A stretch of DNA of 64,000 bases. It comes from Flagellimonas abyssi. GTDB taxonomy: Bacteria; Bacteroidota; Bacteroidia; Flavobacteriales; Flavobacteriaceae. This document shows, piece after piece, positions 37,323-45,805 of the stretch; the first letter of the stretch is position 1; each line of letters starts with the position of its first letter. The position numbers and the translations under genes were made by a program. The stretch spans positions 1-64,000 of the forward strand of contig NZ_JAHZSV010000021.1 of assembly GCF_019457905.1 (NCBI RefSeq), in the 5' to 3' direction. The notes below the pieces were generated by a model. It was given only the letters and a program-made list of their open reading frames with translations, did no database searches and was not told the DNA's origin.

Positions 37323-37469
37323 ATGAAAAAAACCACGGAAGACAATAGAATTTATATGAGTATCGACCACTTAAAGAGCGGTAAGTACCAACTGAATATT
37401 TTATTGGAAAACAAGGTGGTCCAAACTTTGGAAATCAAGAAAGAAGAAACCAAGAGGTTAAAAAAATAA
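37323..37469 (+). CDS. 48-aa microprotein B, paralogue of the one at 18205
   Basis: A 48-codon ATG frame about 130 bases behind the second hybrid regulator. It contains 'LKSGKYQLNILLENKVVQ', aligning with microprotein A at about 13 of 34 positions without gaps, including IY, LK, GKY, L-x-I, NK and a final KE. The conserved protein sequence in two distant loci, each right after a hybrid two-component gene, is good evidence of translation. It has a basic tail (KEETKRLKK), and no signal peptide or Cys. Function unknown. Confidence 0.62.
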   Translation: MKKTTEDNRIYMSIDHLKSGKYQLNILLENKVVQTLEIKKEETKRLKK

Positions 37470-37539
37470 CGAAAAAGGCATAATACTCCCCCTACCCTTT
37501 TTCATTATCTCAATTAAACATAAACAAAATACAATCGTC

Positions 37540-38463
37540 ATGAAAAGAAAAGTAGTTGTTCTGCTTATGTGCTGCCTGGCAATATCATACTCCGCAGAAG
37601 CCCAATTTTTTAAAAAATTGAAGAAAAAAGCAGAGAATGCCGTTGAACGGACCATAATGAACCGTACAGATGAAGAAGTATCAAAAGGAACGGATAATGC
37701 CATAGATTCCATTACCAAGGGAGGTAAAGGAAAAAAGAACGCCCCGAAAAATATCGGGGAAACCGAAAAGAACCTTGACTCCACAAAGCAACAAAACCTG
37801 GCCAAAGAAGCTGCCATGCAAAAGAAGATGGCAGGTTTGTTCGGGGGTAGCGACCTAAAAGGGGTTCCTGATGTTTATGAATTCTCGTATAAGGCCACAA
37901 TGAAAATCACCACCCAAAAAGATGTGAGCGATATACACTATTGGATGGAGCCGGGGCAACGGTATTTTGGCAATTGGCACAAAGAGGGCGAAATGAGCAG
38001 CATCACTGTTATGGACATGGGCAACCAGACCATGGTGATGTTCACTGACGATGGCAAACAAAAAATGGCCATGAAAATGCCCTCCAGCAAAAAAACCATT
38101 GAAAAGTTGACCAAAAAGATGGAGGAAAAGAACAAACAGGCAGCGGAAGACATTAAGGTCACAGCCATTGCCGGCAAAACCATCCTAGGTTACAATTGCA
38201 AGGGGTATCAGATCACCTCAAAAGATGGGGTATCCAAAGTATGGGTCACCAATGAGACCCCTGTGGGATACTTGGGCGGCATAGCCAACACGGAAGGCCT
38301 GCCGAGCAGTGTGTTGCCCATTGGCGAGAACACCATGTTCATGGAAATGCAGTTTGAGTCTGCTAAGAAGAAAAAGGACAACTTCAGCATGGTATGCACC
38401 GAACTGAAAAAAGAAAGCATGTCCATTGTAAAAGCGGAATATTCCACCATGGGTGGGTTTTAA
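37540..38463 (+). CDS. DUF4412-domain secreted protein
   Basis: A 307-residue exported protein (signal peptide MKRKVVVLLMCCLAISYSAEAQ). A lysine-rich helical region follows (25-105), then a DUF4412-type beta domain (110-300): 'YEFSYKATMKITT', 'IHYWMEPGQRYFG', 'SSITVMDMGNQTMVMF', 'KTILGYNCKGYQI' and 'VWVTNETPVG'. Similar proteins are common in flavobacteria as exported proteins of unknown function. It starts a run of five same-strand genes in the island. Confidence 0.8.
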   Translation: MKRKVVVLLMCCLAISYSAEAQFFKKLKKKAENAVERTIMNRTDEEVSKGTDNAIDSITKGGKGKKNAPKNIGETEKNLDSTKQQNLAKEAAMQKKMAGLFGGSDLKGVPDVYEFSYKATMKITTQKDVSDIHYWMEPGQRYFGNWHKEGEMSSITVMDMGNQTMVMFTDDGKQKMAMKMPSSKKTIEKLTKKMEEKNKQAAEDIKVTAIAGKTILGYNCKGYQITSKDGVSKVWVTNETPVGYLGGIANTEGLPSSVLPIGENTMFMEMQFESAKKKKDNFSMVCTELKKESMSIVKAEYSTMGGF

Positions 38464-38491
38464 GATTATTTAATCACCATAGAATATTGAT

Positions 38492-39451
38492 ATGAAAAAA
38501 ATATTGGGATACGCCATGCTTTTCTTGCTTATGGGCACTGGAATGCAGGCACAGGATTTTGACCTGGACGACATCATGGGCGAAGCGCAGGATTTTTTTG
38601 GAAATGCTACTGAAACAGCAGAAAATGAAGCAGATGATGCAGCTTGGGAAAATATCAACAATCAGATAAATAAAAAGTTGGACGACCCTAAGTTGAAAAA
38701 GCTGATGGGGGGCTTTTCTGAGGCTTTGAAAAAATTTGAGGGGGAATCCATGACAGGCAAATGCCTACAGATAATGGGGGCATATGCAGAATTATTGGCC
38801 TATTGTGATATGAGAGCTGAATCTGAAACAGAGCCATGCAAAAAGAAAGAATGGCTGGGCATTGAATCTATGATTTTATTGGCCGGAACTTCCATTAATT
38901 ACTGCCCGCAAGAGTTTTATGGCTTGGCCGATTTTGATGACCCGGATGAAGAGACACAACGAGAAATCATAACAAACTACGAATGGGAAATTAGAAACTA
39001 TTTTTTTGGCAATTCAGTCATATATGGAGGAGTTGCATGGGGGGAAAATTTTCAAAAATTAAAGGAAATTGAGCAAACAATAGGAGACTTATACAACAAA
39101 AATCTTTCCGATTATTTAAGGGATAATGGGAAGAAAAAATATTCTGACTTAACAATGGAAGAAAAAGAGGTTTTCAACCTTTCGGCAAAAAAACTTCAAT
39201 TAGACCTTGAATCCCGTACAAAAAATGAGCTCCCCCATATGTTATTATACTTAAAATTCAAGTTTGCAAACGATCAATTGAAACTAAACGATTATGGCAA
39301 TAGCAATAATCGTTTAAAAGAAATTATAAAGAGTGATGACGCTATAGATTTTTTAGTGGACTTTGTTGGAAAAATGTTCACCCCTGGTTATCAAGTGAAA
39401 AAGGCATTGGAAATAGCTTCAGAAAGTTCGGCACAAAAATGTAGAAATTAA
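38492..39451 (+). CDS. Hypothetical exported protein
   Basis: A 319-residue protein with a signal peptide (MKKILGYAMLFLLMGTGMQAQ). The mature protein is mostly helical and acidic, with a Cys-containing middle part ('MTGKCLQIMGAYAELLAYCDM', 'EPCKKKEW', 'NYCPQEFYG') that could make two disulfides. No known domain. It lies 28 bases behind the DUF4412 gene and is probably co-transcribed. Its base composition falls toward AT in the 3' half compared with neighbours. Confidence 0.68.
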   Translation: MKKILGYAMLFLLMGTGMQAQDFDLDDIMGEAQDFFGNATETAENEADDAAWENINNQINKKLDDPKLKKLMGGFSEALKKFEGESMTGKCLQIMGAYAELLAYCDMRAESETEPCKKKEWLGIESMILLAGTSINYCPQEFYGLADFDDPDEETQREIITNYEWEIRNYFFGNSVIYGGVAWGENFQKLKEIEQTIGDLYNKNLSDYLRDNGKKKYSDLTMEEKEVFNLSAKKLQLDLESRTKNELPHMLLYLKFKFANDQLKLNDYGNSNNRLKEIIKSDDAIDFLVDFVGKMFTPGYQVKKALEIASESSAQKCRN

Positions 39452-39597
39452 TCCGTCAACAGAGCATAAATAGTAGTGTAGGCTATTCAAAAAATTATCA
39501 ATGAAATCAATCTTCAAATCGCTGCAGTTCACAAACAAAAGCACAGGTGAAGATTGCGATAAAAGGCTTCATTCTAAATATTTAAAAATAATAACAA

Positions 39598-40161
39598 ATG
39601 AAAATAAAAACAATTATCCTATCGATTGTATGTATTGGTATCGCTACGCTGACTCAAGCACAATCAATGTCGGCACCACTCAAAAATGGTAAAAAAATCA
39701 TTTTGGCCATTGACAATGAAACAAAAACGGTTGTTGATATCCTTCCAGCAGATGCCCTGCCAGACAAAACCACCGCAGCAAAAAAATACCCGGGCAGCAC
39801 TTTTTTTGCTGGTATGCTATATGGGGAATCCAGCCGTTCGGTACATCCGCATGAGTACTCGGATGTTAAAAAAAGGCAATTTGCCAGCAACAGTTCCAAA
39901 ACAGATTCCCGCTCAGTACGGCCCCATGAGTACTCGGATATCGAGAAAAGGACGTTCCTATCCATAAAAAACACTAAAAACTTTTCAGTGGTGCTTCAAA
40001 AAGATGCCATACTGGCCTTTGATCTGTCGCAAGCCTATATCCCTGGCGATACATTCATTCCAGGTGACACATTCATTCCAGGTGACACATTCATTCCAGG
40101 TGACACATTTCTTGTCATGTTTGACAAGAAGAAAAAAATGGTCGTATTAAAATCAAAGTAG
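39598..40161 (+). CDS. Exported protein with PGDTFI and HPHEYSD repeats
   Basis: A 187-residue exported protein (signal peptide MKIKTIILSIVCIGIATLTQAQ). Two internal repeats are striking: 'RSVHPHEYSDVKKRQF' at about 80 and 'RSVRPHEYSDIEKRTF' at about 103, and four tandem P-G-D-T-F-I units near the C-terminus (bases 40042-40113). The protein ends in a short basic strand. Nothing in the sequence gives a function. The repeat DNA is nearly identical between units 2 and 3, so it expanded recently. Confidence 0.72.
   Translation: MKIKTIILSIVCIGIATLTQAQSMSAPLKNGKKIILAIDNETKTVVDILPADALPDKTTAAKKYPGSTFFAGMLYGESSRSVHPHEYSDVKKRQFASNSSKTDSRSVRPHEYSDIEKRTFLSIKNTKNFSVVLQKDAILAFDLSQAYIPGDTFIPGDTFIPGDTFIPGDTFLVMFDKKKKMVVLKSK
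40042..40113 (+). repeat. Four tandem 18-bp repeats
   Basis: Units of 18 bases coding for PGDTFI. Units 2 and 3 are identical (ccaggtgacacattcatt); unit 1 differs at third codon positions and unit 4 ends in TTTCTT. The in-frame unit length lets copy number change without breaking the gene. Confidence 0.92.
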
Positions 40162-40179
40162 CACAATCTTAAAACTTAA

Positions 40180-40722
40180 ATGATGCATTATAGAAAATCA
40201 TATTTCCACAATTATCTTTTTTCTATTTTATTGGTCGGAACCCTATTTTTTTCATGTAAAAATGACCAAAAAAAAGAAGTTGCAGCGTCCACTGGCGAAC
40301 TTACGGGCAACATTGCAGTGGAAGTCAGCATGGAAAACCAAGTGTTCCATATTGAGCAAGAAAACCTACTACCTGTAAAACGAACCTTTGCAAAGGATAC
40401 CATTTTGCTTTTGTTCAGGGCGGATGAGAACCCGTTCCAGCTCAACCTAAACCTTACCAACACCAACATTCTGGACAAGCAAAAGGCCGAATACAAAGTT
40501 CCGGGCGTGAATTCGGGCAACATTAAGGTAGATCTGAACTTCTTCAATGCCGATAGGAATGTAAAAAGAACCAATAAACGCATTGTATTCAAAAAAGGGA
40601 TCATCACCATTAAAAAGTTAACAGCAAACAAGCTGGAAATGACCTTTACGGGCGAAGGCAGTGGAATGATAGAACGTGATGGCAATTTTCCGATTTCGGG
40701 CAAAATAAATGCCTCTTATTAA
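40180..40722 (+). CDS. Hypothetical lipoprotein
   Basis: A 180-residue lipoprotein with an N-terminal hydrophobic segment ending in a lipobox-like 'TLFFSCKND'. The mature part (35-180) is beta-rich and basic ('KRTNKRIVFKKGIITIKKL') and ends 'FPISGKINASY'. I recognise no domain. It is 18 bases behind the PGDTFI gene and 22 bases before the next lipoprotein start, so it is part of the same run. Confidence 0.7.
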   Translation: MMHYRKSYFHNYLFSILLVGTLFFSCKNDQKKEVAASTGELTGNIAVEVSMENQVFHIEQENLLPVKRTFAKDTILLLFRADENPFQLNLNLTNTNILDKQKAEYKVPGVNSGNIKVDLNFFNADRNVKRTNKRIVFKKGIITIKKLTANKLEMTFTGEGSGMIERDGNFPISGKINASY

Positions 40723-40744
40723 AACCATAATCCATTGTAATCAA

Positions 40745-41329
40745 ATGAAAACAACATTGAAAATACTGGGCCTGATGTTGCTAATGGTCTCATGCAATAC
40801 GCAGAACAAAAAAGACAACACCGTTGATGAAACCGTAAAAATGGGCAAAACCGTACAAGATTTGGCCAAACAGTCACAAGACTTAAAAGAAACCGCGCCT
40901 GTTTCCGAGGAAACACTCAACAATTGGTTTCCAAAAACCCTCCAGGGCATGGAACTCCAGAAAATAGTAAAAGGTACGTTGACGGGCTATGGAATAAGTG
41001 GTGCCACGGCCACATACGAAGGCTCCGATAAAAGCAGATTAGTTGTGAACGTGAATGATGGTGCCGGGGAAAAGGGTACAATGCTCACCTCGCAGTACAT
41101 TGCCTTCAAAAACCTGAACACTGATTCGGAAACCGATACTAAATCGGAAAAAATCCTGAACCACAACACCATGTTGGGTGTAGAAACTGTTTATAAAGCA
41201 GAAAAGAAGGTTTTGATCAACTTCCTGTACAAAGACCGATTCGCAGTAAACATGCAAGCGGACAATATCGACAAGCAGGCCGTTTGGGATGCTTTCAAAG
41301 AACTTAAAATAGATAGGCTATTCAAATAA
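40745..41329 (+). CDS. Hypothetical lipoprotein
   Basis: A 194-residue lipoprotein. The ATG at 40745 gives 'MKTTLKILGLMLLMVSCNTQ' with lipobox MVSC; an upstream ATG at 40709 would overlap the previous gene and put extra residues before the signal. The mature part carries a helix (35-60) and a beta domain, with 'SATYEGSDKSRLVVNVND' and 'LINFLYKDRFAVNMQADN'. Similar lipoproteins are seen in other bacteria but none has a known role. It is the last gene before the large VWA protein. Confidence 0.72.
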   Translation: MKTTLKILGLMLLMVSCNTQNKKDNTVDETVKMGKTVQDLAKQSQDLKETAPVSEETLNNWFPKTLQGMELQKIVKGTLTGYGISGATATYEGSDKSRLVVNVNDGAGEKGTMLTSQYIAFKNLNTDSETDTKSEKILNHNTMLGVETVYKAEKKVLINFLYKDRFAVNMQADNIDKQAVWDAFKELKIDRLFK

Positions 41330-41392
41330 GGGCCCAAACATAACATTACTAAAAGGGCACACCCAGAAGTTTCAATCTTGGAAAAACCAAAT

Positions 41393-44300
41393 ATGGAATC
41401 AAAATTTAATAGAAGAGAATTTATCGGACTGGTCGGAGTTGGTTCAGCAGGGCTCTCCTTTTCACCGTTGTTGCTCTCTAGCTGTGAAAGTAACGATCCA
41501 TCTGTGCCATTTGGTGTTTGGAAAGAAATGATTGCAGCCTTGGAGCAAAGTCCAGATCATCTTCTAGGCAGAAAAAAGGCCTTGGTCGCTGCCAAAGACC
41601 CGAAGGCCATGGTTGAATTTGTGCGGGACAGCCTTCAAATGATCCCTGAAATTGGGCAATTTCTCCACCAAGCAAACCGTATGTCCATGTATGGGACCGA
41701 AGTCGCTCTTAGATGCGGATTGGCCACCCCCCGAGAAAAAGCTGAAATCTTGAAGAACATGCTCACCGAAGCGGGTTTTGAAGCAAGAGTGGTCTTGGAA
41801 GCAACAGAAATCACCGAAGAGGATGTAAAAAACATTGTGTTTCGTACCAATCGTGCAGAATTTGCTCCACCCATCAGTAAAAAACAACTTAAAAAATGGA
41901 AAAAATTATTGGGTGCCAACAACGGCAGTGGGAGTGCCCATGAAATATCCGAATTGGATGAAAAATGTACCAGTCTGGCAGATAATCTTATCTCCCAACT
42001 TACCGATAAAAATGTTTCTTCCATAAAACCCAACTCCTTCCGCTTTCACCAAAACGAAGTCCCTTCTGTGATATATGTCCAGAACGGAGTAGAACATTAC
42101 GCCCATGTTTTTGACCCTGAAGTAGCTGTCGGCCAATTGCACCCAAGTAACAAGGACAAGAAATTTAAGAACGCCCCAAAGCTTTCAGAAGTACGTGAGG
42201 AAGACATCAAGATATCACTGACCTATAGGACCGCCATTGATTTTTGGGAAGAAAAGGAACTCCTTTCCGGAACATGGAACCTGAGCGATCTGATGGGCAG
42301 CACAATGCAGATTCTGTTCATGAAGAATATGGATTTCACCCAACAGGCCACAAAGTCCATTTCCGACATCAGTACATTCACCCCCTGTTTTGCCTATCAG
42401 AAATTTGATAAGGACTTGTCCTTTATGGAAGAACGCTCGCTTGTGGGCAAGCCCATTACCTTGGAAGGTAAGGAAATCCTTAAAAACGTGGTAGTCAAAG
42501 AAGAGAGTGGAAAGCTTGGAGATGTTTCACAAGTAGAGACTTTTGAAGTAAAGGCCACAGCAATGGCTTTTCCAAAAGTGAAGTTAGAGCTATACCCAAA
42601 GGACCGATCAGGAACCATTGTTGAAGGATTGTCCGCTGCCAATTTTAAGATAACCGATAATGGTAAAGCCGTTACCGGGTGGTTGGAACAAAATGTGTTT
42701 TCCCCAAAGATCATGCTGCTGTATGATACCTCTTTGAGTATGCCATCAGAATACCGGGGAGACGGTGCAAAAGAATTTGCAGCATCGCTGGAAGCAATGG
42801 TAAAGGAAATGTATCCGCATGCCATGGTCATAAGCACGGCGACCACTTCCAATGTTTACACCTCTCTACTAAAGGCCAAACAAAGCGATTCTGACCTCAT
42901 CCTATATGCCACTGATGGTCATAATGACGATCAATTCCAAGCCGAATACAAAGATGTGTACGAAACGGGACCGCCAGCCATTTTGTTGAATGTTTTTAAT
43001 GTTGATACCTTTTATAAACACTTACGGGAAAATTTTGACTTTAATGAGATTCCTGCCGATGACCAAGAAAAAACAAAAGAGAAAATCCGAAACATCATAG
43101 GGGATATGACTTTTCCACCCTATGTGCTTACCTACCATTCTTTTGAAGAGGCCACAGAACATCGCATCAACGTATCCATTAAAGAAAAAGAACTTTCGGA
43201 CAAGGCCACCCTAAAATTTCCTGAACAAAACGACCTTTATTTGGGCGAACGCATCATAGGGCTTTATGTTGAGATGAGTTGGAGAAGCACTAAAATAAAA
43301 CGTACACTGGCAGGTTGGGACAACTATTTGGATGTAAATAGGTTCACACCGAGCCGAAAGTATATTGACGATGTGCATGAAATGATGCTGGGCGGGGGCC
43401 TATTGGCATTCGAACGGGAAGCCCCTACTTTGTCCGTCAGGCTCACAGAATACCTAAAGTCAATGATCAGCAATGAAGACTGGTTTATGGCACAACAGCA
43501 GAACGATACAAAGAAAGCGGTAGAAGCATTGGAAAAAGGCTCACTTGGTTATCCACCATTGTTGCTTACCATGATGCAGCCCTTAAGTAATCATGCCACA
43601 GAGCAGTCGGTCACCTACCCTACCCAATTTCGATCCTGTTTATTAAGAATGAAGCCTGGGTATTATGAGGACAAAACAAAAATCCTCTTCGATTATTTGC
43701 CCACTGCAAAATATGCCAGTGTGACCCGAAAGGGAACCAAAAGGGAAAACCTATATGAAACCATTAAAAAGACCGCACAATTTGCCTTTCTGGAAGAAGC
43801 AGTGTTTGACGAAAGTGCCGTAAAACAGTTGCAGGGGCATGACCTGGTCTGTTTGCACAATGTCCGGAACAATCCTGAATACCACTACCATATTCTGAAA
43901 CAAAAAGACAAGGTTTTCCAACACCGGATTTTCAGGGAAAACCAATTGTCTTTTTTTGACAAGGAAATGAATGTTTCATCCTATTATGAAATAGATCGAA
44001 ACACAGGGGAGCTTCGGGGAATTTTGCCAGATGGAAGCGGCGGCGGAAGCTCCTCGACAGCGGAACAATTATTAGCGCTGAAAAATGTGATTGATGAATA
44101 TAAAAAAGTGTTGGCGGGAGTTCAGCTCATGATGATGATTCCGGGAGCTGCAACATCTGCGGCCCCGATCGTGGCATTGTACAGCATGACCTTGGTGAAA
44201 TTGTATGCCTTTGCCACTGAGGCCATTATAGTGATGAATCCCGATAAACTGGAGGGGCAGGTAAACTTGGCCTTGAAAGAATTGGCCTGTAATGTATATA

Positions 44301-44440
44301 AAAGTATCATTATGACTTTTATTGGAAAAATGGGAGCTGGAAAGGCACAAGGAGTCATCACCGGCATGGACGGGTTGGAAAACTTAATAAACATGATGGG
44401 GGATGATGAATTTTCATTTTTGCCCTGCCCATCGGCTTAA
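41393..44440 (+). CDS. Tat-type lipoprotein with transglutaminase-like and von Willebrand A segments
   Basis: A 1015-residue protein. The N-terminus 'FNRREFIGLVGVG' is a twin-arginine signal and 'LLSSCES' a lipobox, so it is folded before export and lipid-anchored. Residues 60-230 resemble a transglutaminase fold ('REKAEILKNMLTEAGFEARVV', then 'HYAHVFDPE'), but I see no clear catalytic Cys. About 390-560 is a von Willebrand A domain with the MIDAS start 'LLYDTSLSMPSE' (D-x-S-x-S). The rest is unrecognised; the C-terminus (905-1015) has two hydrophobic helices. The ATG at 41393 gives the Tat signal directly; a TTG at 41378 is possible. Confidence 0.75.
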   Translation: MESKFNRREFIGLVGVGSAGLSFSPLLLSSCESNDPSVPFGVWKEMIAALEQSPDHLLGRKKALVAAKDPKAMVEFVRDSLQMIPEIGQFLHQANRMSMYGTEVALRCGLATPREKAEILKNMLTEAGFEARVVLEATEITEEDVKNIVFRTNRAEFAPPISKKQLKKWKKLLGANNGSGSAHEISELDEKCTSLADNLISQLTDKNVSSIKPNSFRFHQNEVPSVIYVQNGVEHYAHVFDPEVAVGQLHPSNKDKKFKNAPKLSEVREEDIKISLTYRTAIDFWEEKELLSGTWNLSDLMGSTMQILFMKNMDFTQQATKSISDISTFTPCFAYQKFDKDLSFMEERSLVGKPITLEGKEILKNVVVKEESGKLGDVSQVETFEVKATAMAFPKVKLELYPKDRSGTIVEGLSAANFKITDNGKAVTGWLEQNVFSPKIMLLYDTSLSMPSEYRGDGAKEFAASLEAMVKEMYPHAMVISTATTSNVYTSLLKAKQSDSDLILYATDGHNDDQFQAEYKDVYETGPPAILLNVFNVDTFYKHLRENFDFNEIPADDQEKTKEKIRNIIGDMTFPPYVLTYHSFEEATEHRINVSIKEKELSDKATLKFPEQNDLYLGERIIGLYVEMSWRSTKIKRTLAGWDNYLDVNRFTPSRKYIDDVHEMMLGGGLLAFEREAPTLSVRLTEYLKSMISNEDWFMAQQQNDTKKAVEALEKGSLGYPPLLLTMMQPLSNHATEQSVTYPTQFRSCLLRMKPGYYEDKTKILFDYLPTAKYASVTRKGTKRENLYETIKKTAQFAFLEEAVFDESAVKQLQGHDLVCLHNVRNNPEYHYHILKQKDKVFQHRIFRENQLSFFDKEMNVSSYYEIDRNTGELRGILPDGSGGGSSSTAEQLLALKNVIDEYKKVLAGVQLMMMIPGAATSAAPIVALYSMTLVKLYAFATEAIIVMNPDKLEGQVNLALKELACNVYKSIIMTFIGKMGAGKAQGVITGMDGLENLINMMGDDEFSFLPCPSA

Positions 44441-44490
44441 AATATTAATTGTTGGCGTTACGTGATTTGGTTAAAATTGGAATTTGGTGA

Positions 44491-44674
44491 TTACTTCTTT
44501 AGAGGAACTTTTGCAAACCAGGTGTTGTTCTCTTTAGAGCGGAAATATCCTTTTTTCTTGATAGAGTGCAGGCAGGAAATTGTAATCTAATTCGCTTGTG
44601 GCCAGATTGCGTGTCACATTACGCACATCCATATTTTGAAGAACTGTTTGCACCAATACGGGTTGACTTGAAGC
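44491..44674 (-). pseudogene. Decayed gene fragment beside tRNA-Arg
   Basis: On the minus strand a frame reads 'VLQNMDVRNVTRNLATSELD' onward to 'LPALYQEK', then a run of six A bases breaks it; the next frame continues 'KGYFRSKENNTWFAKVPLKK' to a stop at 44491. Joined, it looks like the C-terminal 60 residues of a protein, with a single-base frameshift in the A run. I cannot name the family. It lies where an island integrase or an element end gene would be. Confidence 0.45.
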
Positions 44675-44717
44675 CTATCTGGAAAGAGAAATGCTTTATT
44701 GAATCATTCTGAAGTCA

Positions 44718-44742
44718 AAAAGTAGCCCCGGCAAGAATCGAA
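44718..44742 (-). repeat. Right att-like repeat, overlaps tRNA-Arg 3' end
   Basis: 25 bases identical to 32238-32262. It covers the last 20 bases of the tRNA-Arg gene (minus strand) and 5 bases beyond, so integration here keeps the tRNA whole. Confidence 0.85.
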
Positions 44743-44794
44743 CTTGCATCTAAAGTTTAGGAAACTTCTATTCTATCCATTGAACTACGGGGCC
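44723..44794 (-). tRNA. tRNA-Arg (anticodon CCT)
   Basis: A 72-base cloverleaf on the minus strand: acceptor GGCCCCG pairs with CGGGGCT, D arm GTTC/GAAT, anticodon stem GAAGT/ACTTT with loop TTCCTAA (anticodon CCT, reads AGG), T arm GCAAG-TTCGATT-CTTGC, discriminator A. CCA is not encoded, as is usual in Bacteroidota. Its 3' end is the island attachment site. Confidence 0.95.
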
Positions 44795-44884
44795 ATTCCA
44801 TAAAATGGATTGCAAAAATAGGGTTTTTGATGGATTTTATGCAAACACACTAATCTATTTACATCAAAAAAATGGGGGAACCAC

Positions 44885-45289
44885 CTAACTTCGTTTTGCT
44901 GTTTCTTCCTTCAATATTTTTTCCAGATAGGAACGCGACAATGGCTTATCGACATATCCCGAGATCATTCCGTTTTTTTTCGCTATGGCTCTATCTTTTG
45001 TGTTAGTAAAGGCAGAAAGAACGTACACACTTGGAAGTAAATGTCCTTTGAACAAATTCTTTAAATTTTCCAAAAAATCCCACCCATTCATTCCATCCAT
45101 AACCAAGTCCAAAAAAATAATATCGGGCAATCTGTTCTGCTCCTCTATCGAACTCAAACAAGCCTGTAAGCCTTCTTCTCCGCTGGAACAAGTAACAATA
45201 TCAAAATTGCCGTGGGATTGCTGTATGCAGTATCGAGTCGCAAATTGCGACACCAAGTCATCGTCTATGATAAACGTAGTTAACTTCAT
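44885..45289 (-). CDS. Stand-alone response regulator receiver
   Basis: A 134-residue CheY-like receiver domain with no output domain. The acidic pocket 'IDDD', phospho-accepting Asp in 'IIFLDLVMDGMNGWDF' and Lys in 'GYVDKPLSR' are all present, with Ser/Thr in 'VLSAFTN'. The start is the ATG at 45289 (MKLTTFIIDDD); a longer reading to 45334 adds a stretch unlike the family. No partner kinase is near, so it probably works in a phosphorelay with a distant or hybrid kinase. Confidence 0.88.
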   Translation of the reverse strand: MKLTTFIIDDDLVSQFATRYCIQQSHGNFDIVTCSSGEEGLQACLSSIEEQNRLPDIIFLDLVMDGMNGWDFLENLKNLFKGHLLPSVYVLSAFTNTKDRAIAKKNGMISGYVDKPLSRSYLEKILKEETAKRS

Positions 45290-45391
45290 GTAGGAACTAT
45301 TACGTAAGTTTGGGGAGAGCAAAGCTAGAAGCAAACCATCAATGCGCCATTCATTTTCGTTGTTTGGCCCAAATATACCGTTGAGTCAACC

Positions 45392-45805
45392 TTAATGAGG
45401 CAATTTACTCCTAACAATACCATATACAAAAGCTCCGAGAATAGCACCCATAAGCACCAGAATTATAGGCCAATAACCCGCTCCTACCAATATATAAATG
45501 GGTCCAGGACATGCCCCTGCCAACGCCCAACCCAATCCGAACATTGTTCCTCCCAAGATATATCGAGCAAAAGATTTTTCCTTATCCTGTATGTTTATCA
45601 CTTCCCCAAAAAAGGATTTGGTTTTTGATTTTTTGATCCATTGCACCAATACGATTCCAACTGCCAAGGCTGACCCAATAATGCCATACATATGAAAAGA
45701 ATCCAACTGGAACATTTCATAGATCCTGAACCATGATGCTGCTTCAGACTTGTACAAAACAACACCTAAAAATGTGCCTATGATGATATATGCCAAACTT
45801 CTCAT
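45392..45805 (-). CDS. DUF6691/YeeE-YedE small transporter subunit
   Basis: A 137-residue membrane protein with four helices and 'FGLGWALAGACPGPIYILVGAG', the Cys-containing hairpin (GxxxxGACPGP) of YeeE/YedE thiosulfate or sulfur transporters. It overlaps the start of the longer YeeE/YedE gene stop by 4 bases. The two halves together make one full transporter unit. It is last in an operon headed by the TolC-MFP-RND genes. The likely cargo is thiosulfate or another sulfur species (inferred from family). Confidence 0.85.
   Translation of the reverse strand: MRSLAYIIIGTFLGVVLYKSEAASWFRIYEMFQLDSFHMYGIIGSALAVGIVLVQWIKKSKTKSFFGEVINIQDKEKSFARYILGGTMFGLGWALAGACPGPIYILVGAGYWPIILVLMGAILGAFVYGIVRSKLPH

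Larger units (their letters stand above)
32238..44742. mobile_element. tRNA-Arg-associated genomic island (about 12.5 kb), no integrase seen
   Basis: Bounded by two perfect 25-bp direct repeats, one overlapping the intact tRNA-Arg(CCT) gene. The content is accessory: a hybrid two-component regulator with a 7TM module, a microprotein, secreted proteins, two lipoproteins and a Tat-type VWA protein, nearly all on the plus strand. No integrase, excisionase, relaxase or replication gene is recognisable. A decayed frame next to the tRNA (44491-44674) may be what is left of the element's machinery. It is either a degraded island or one moved in trans. The integration itself is an inference from the repeats. 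Confidence 0.68.

Noticed and set aside
39501..39692. 63-codon plus-strand frame overlapping the PGDTFI gene
   Set aside because: Overlaps the start of a gene with a clear signal peptide, in another frame, with no motif of its own.
32263..44717. Prophage
   Set aside because: No capsid, tail, terminase, lysis or integrase gene was recognised; only the tRNA repeats suggest a mobile origin.
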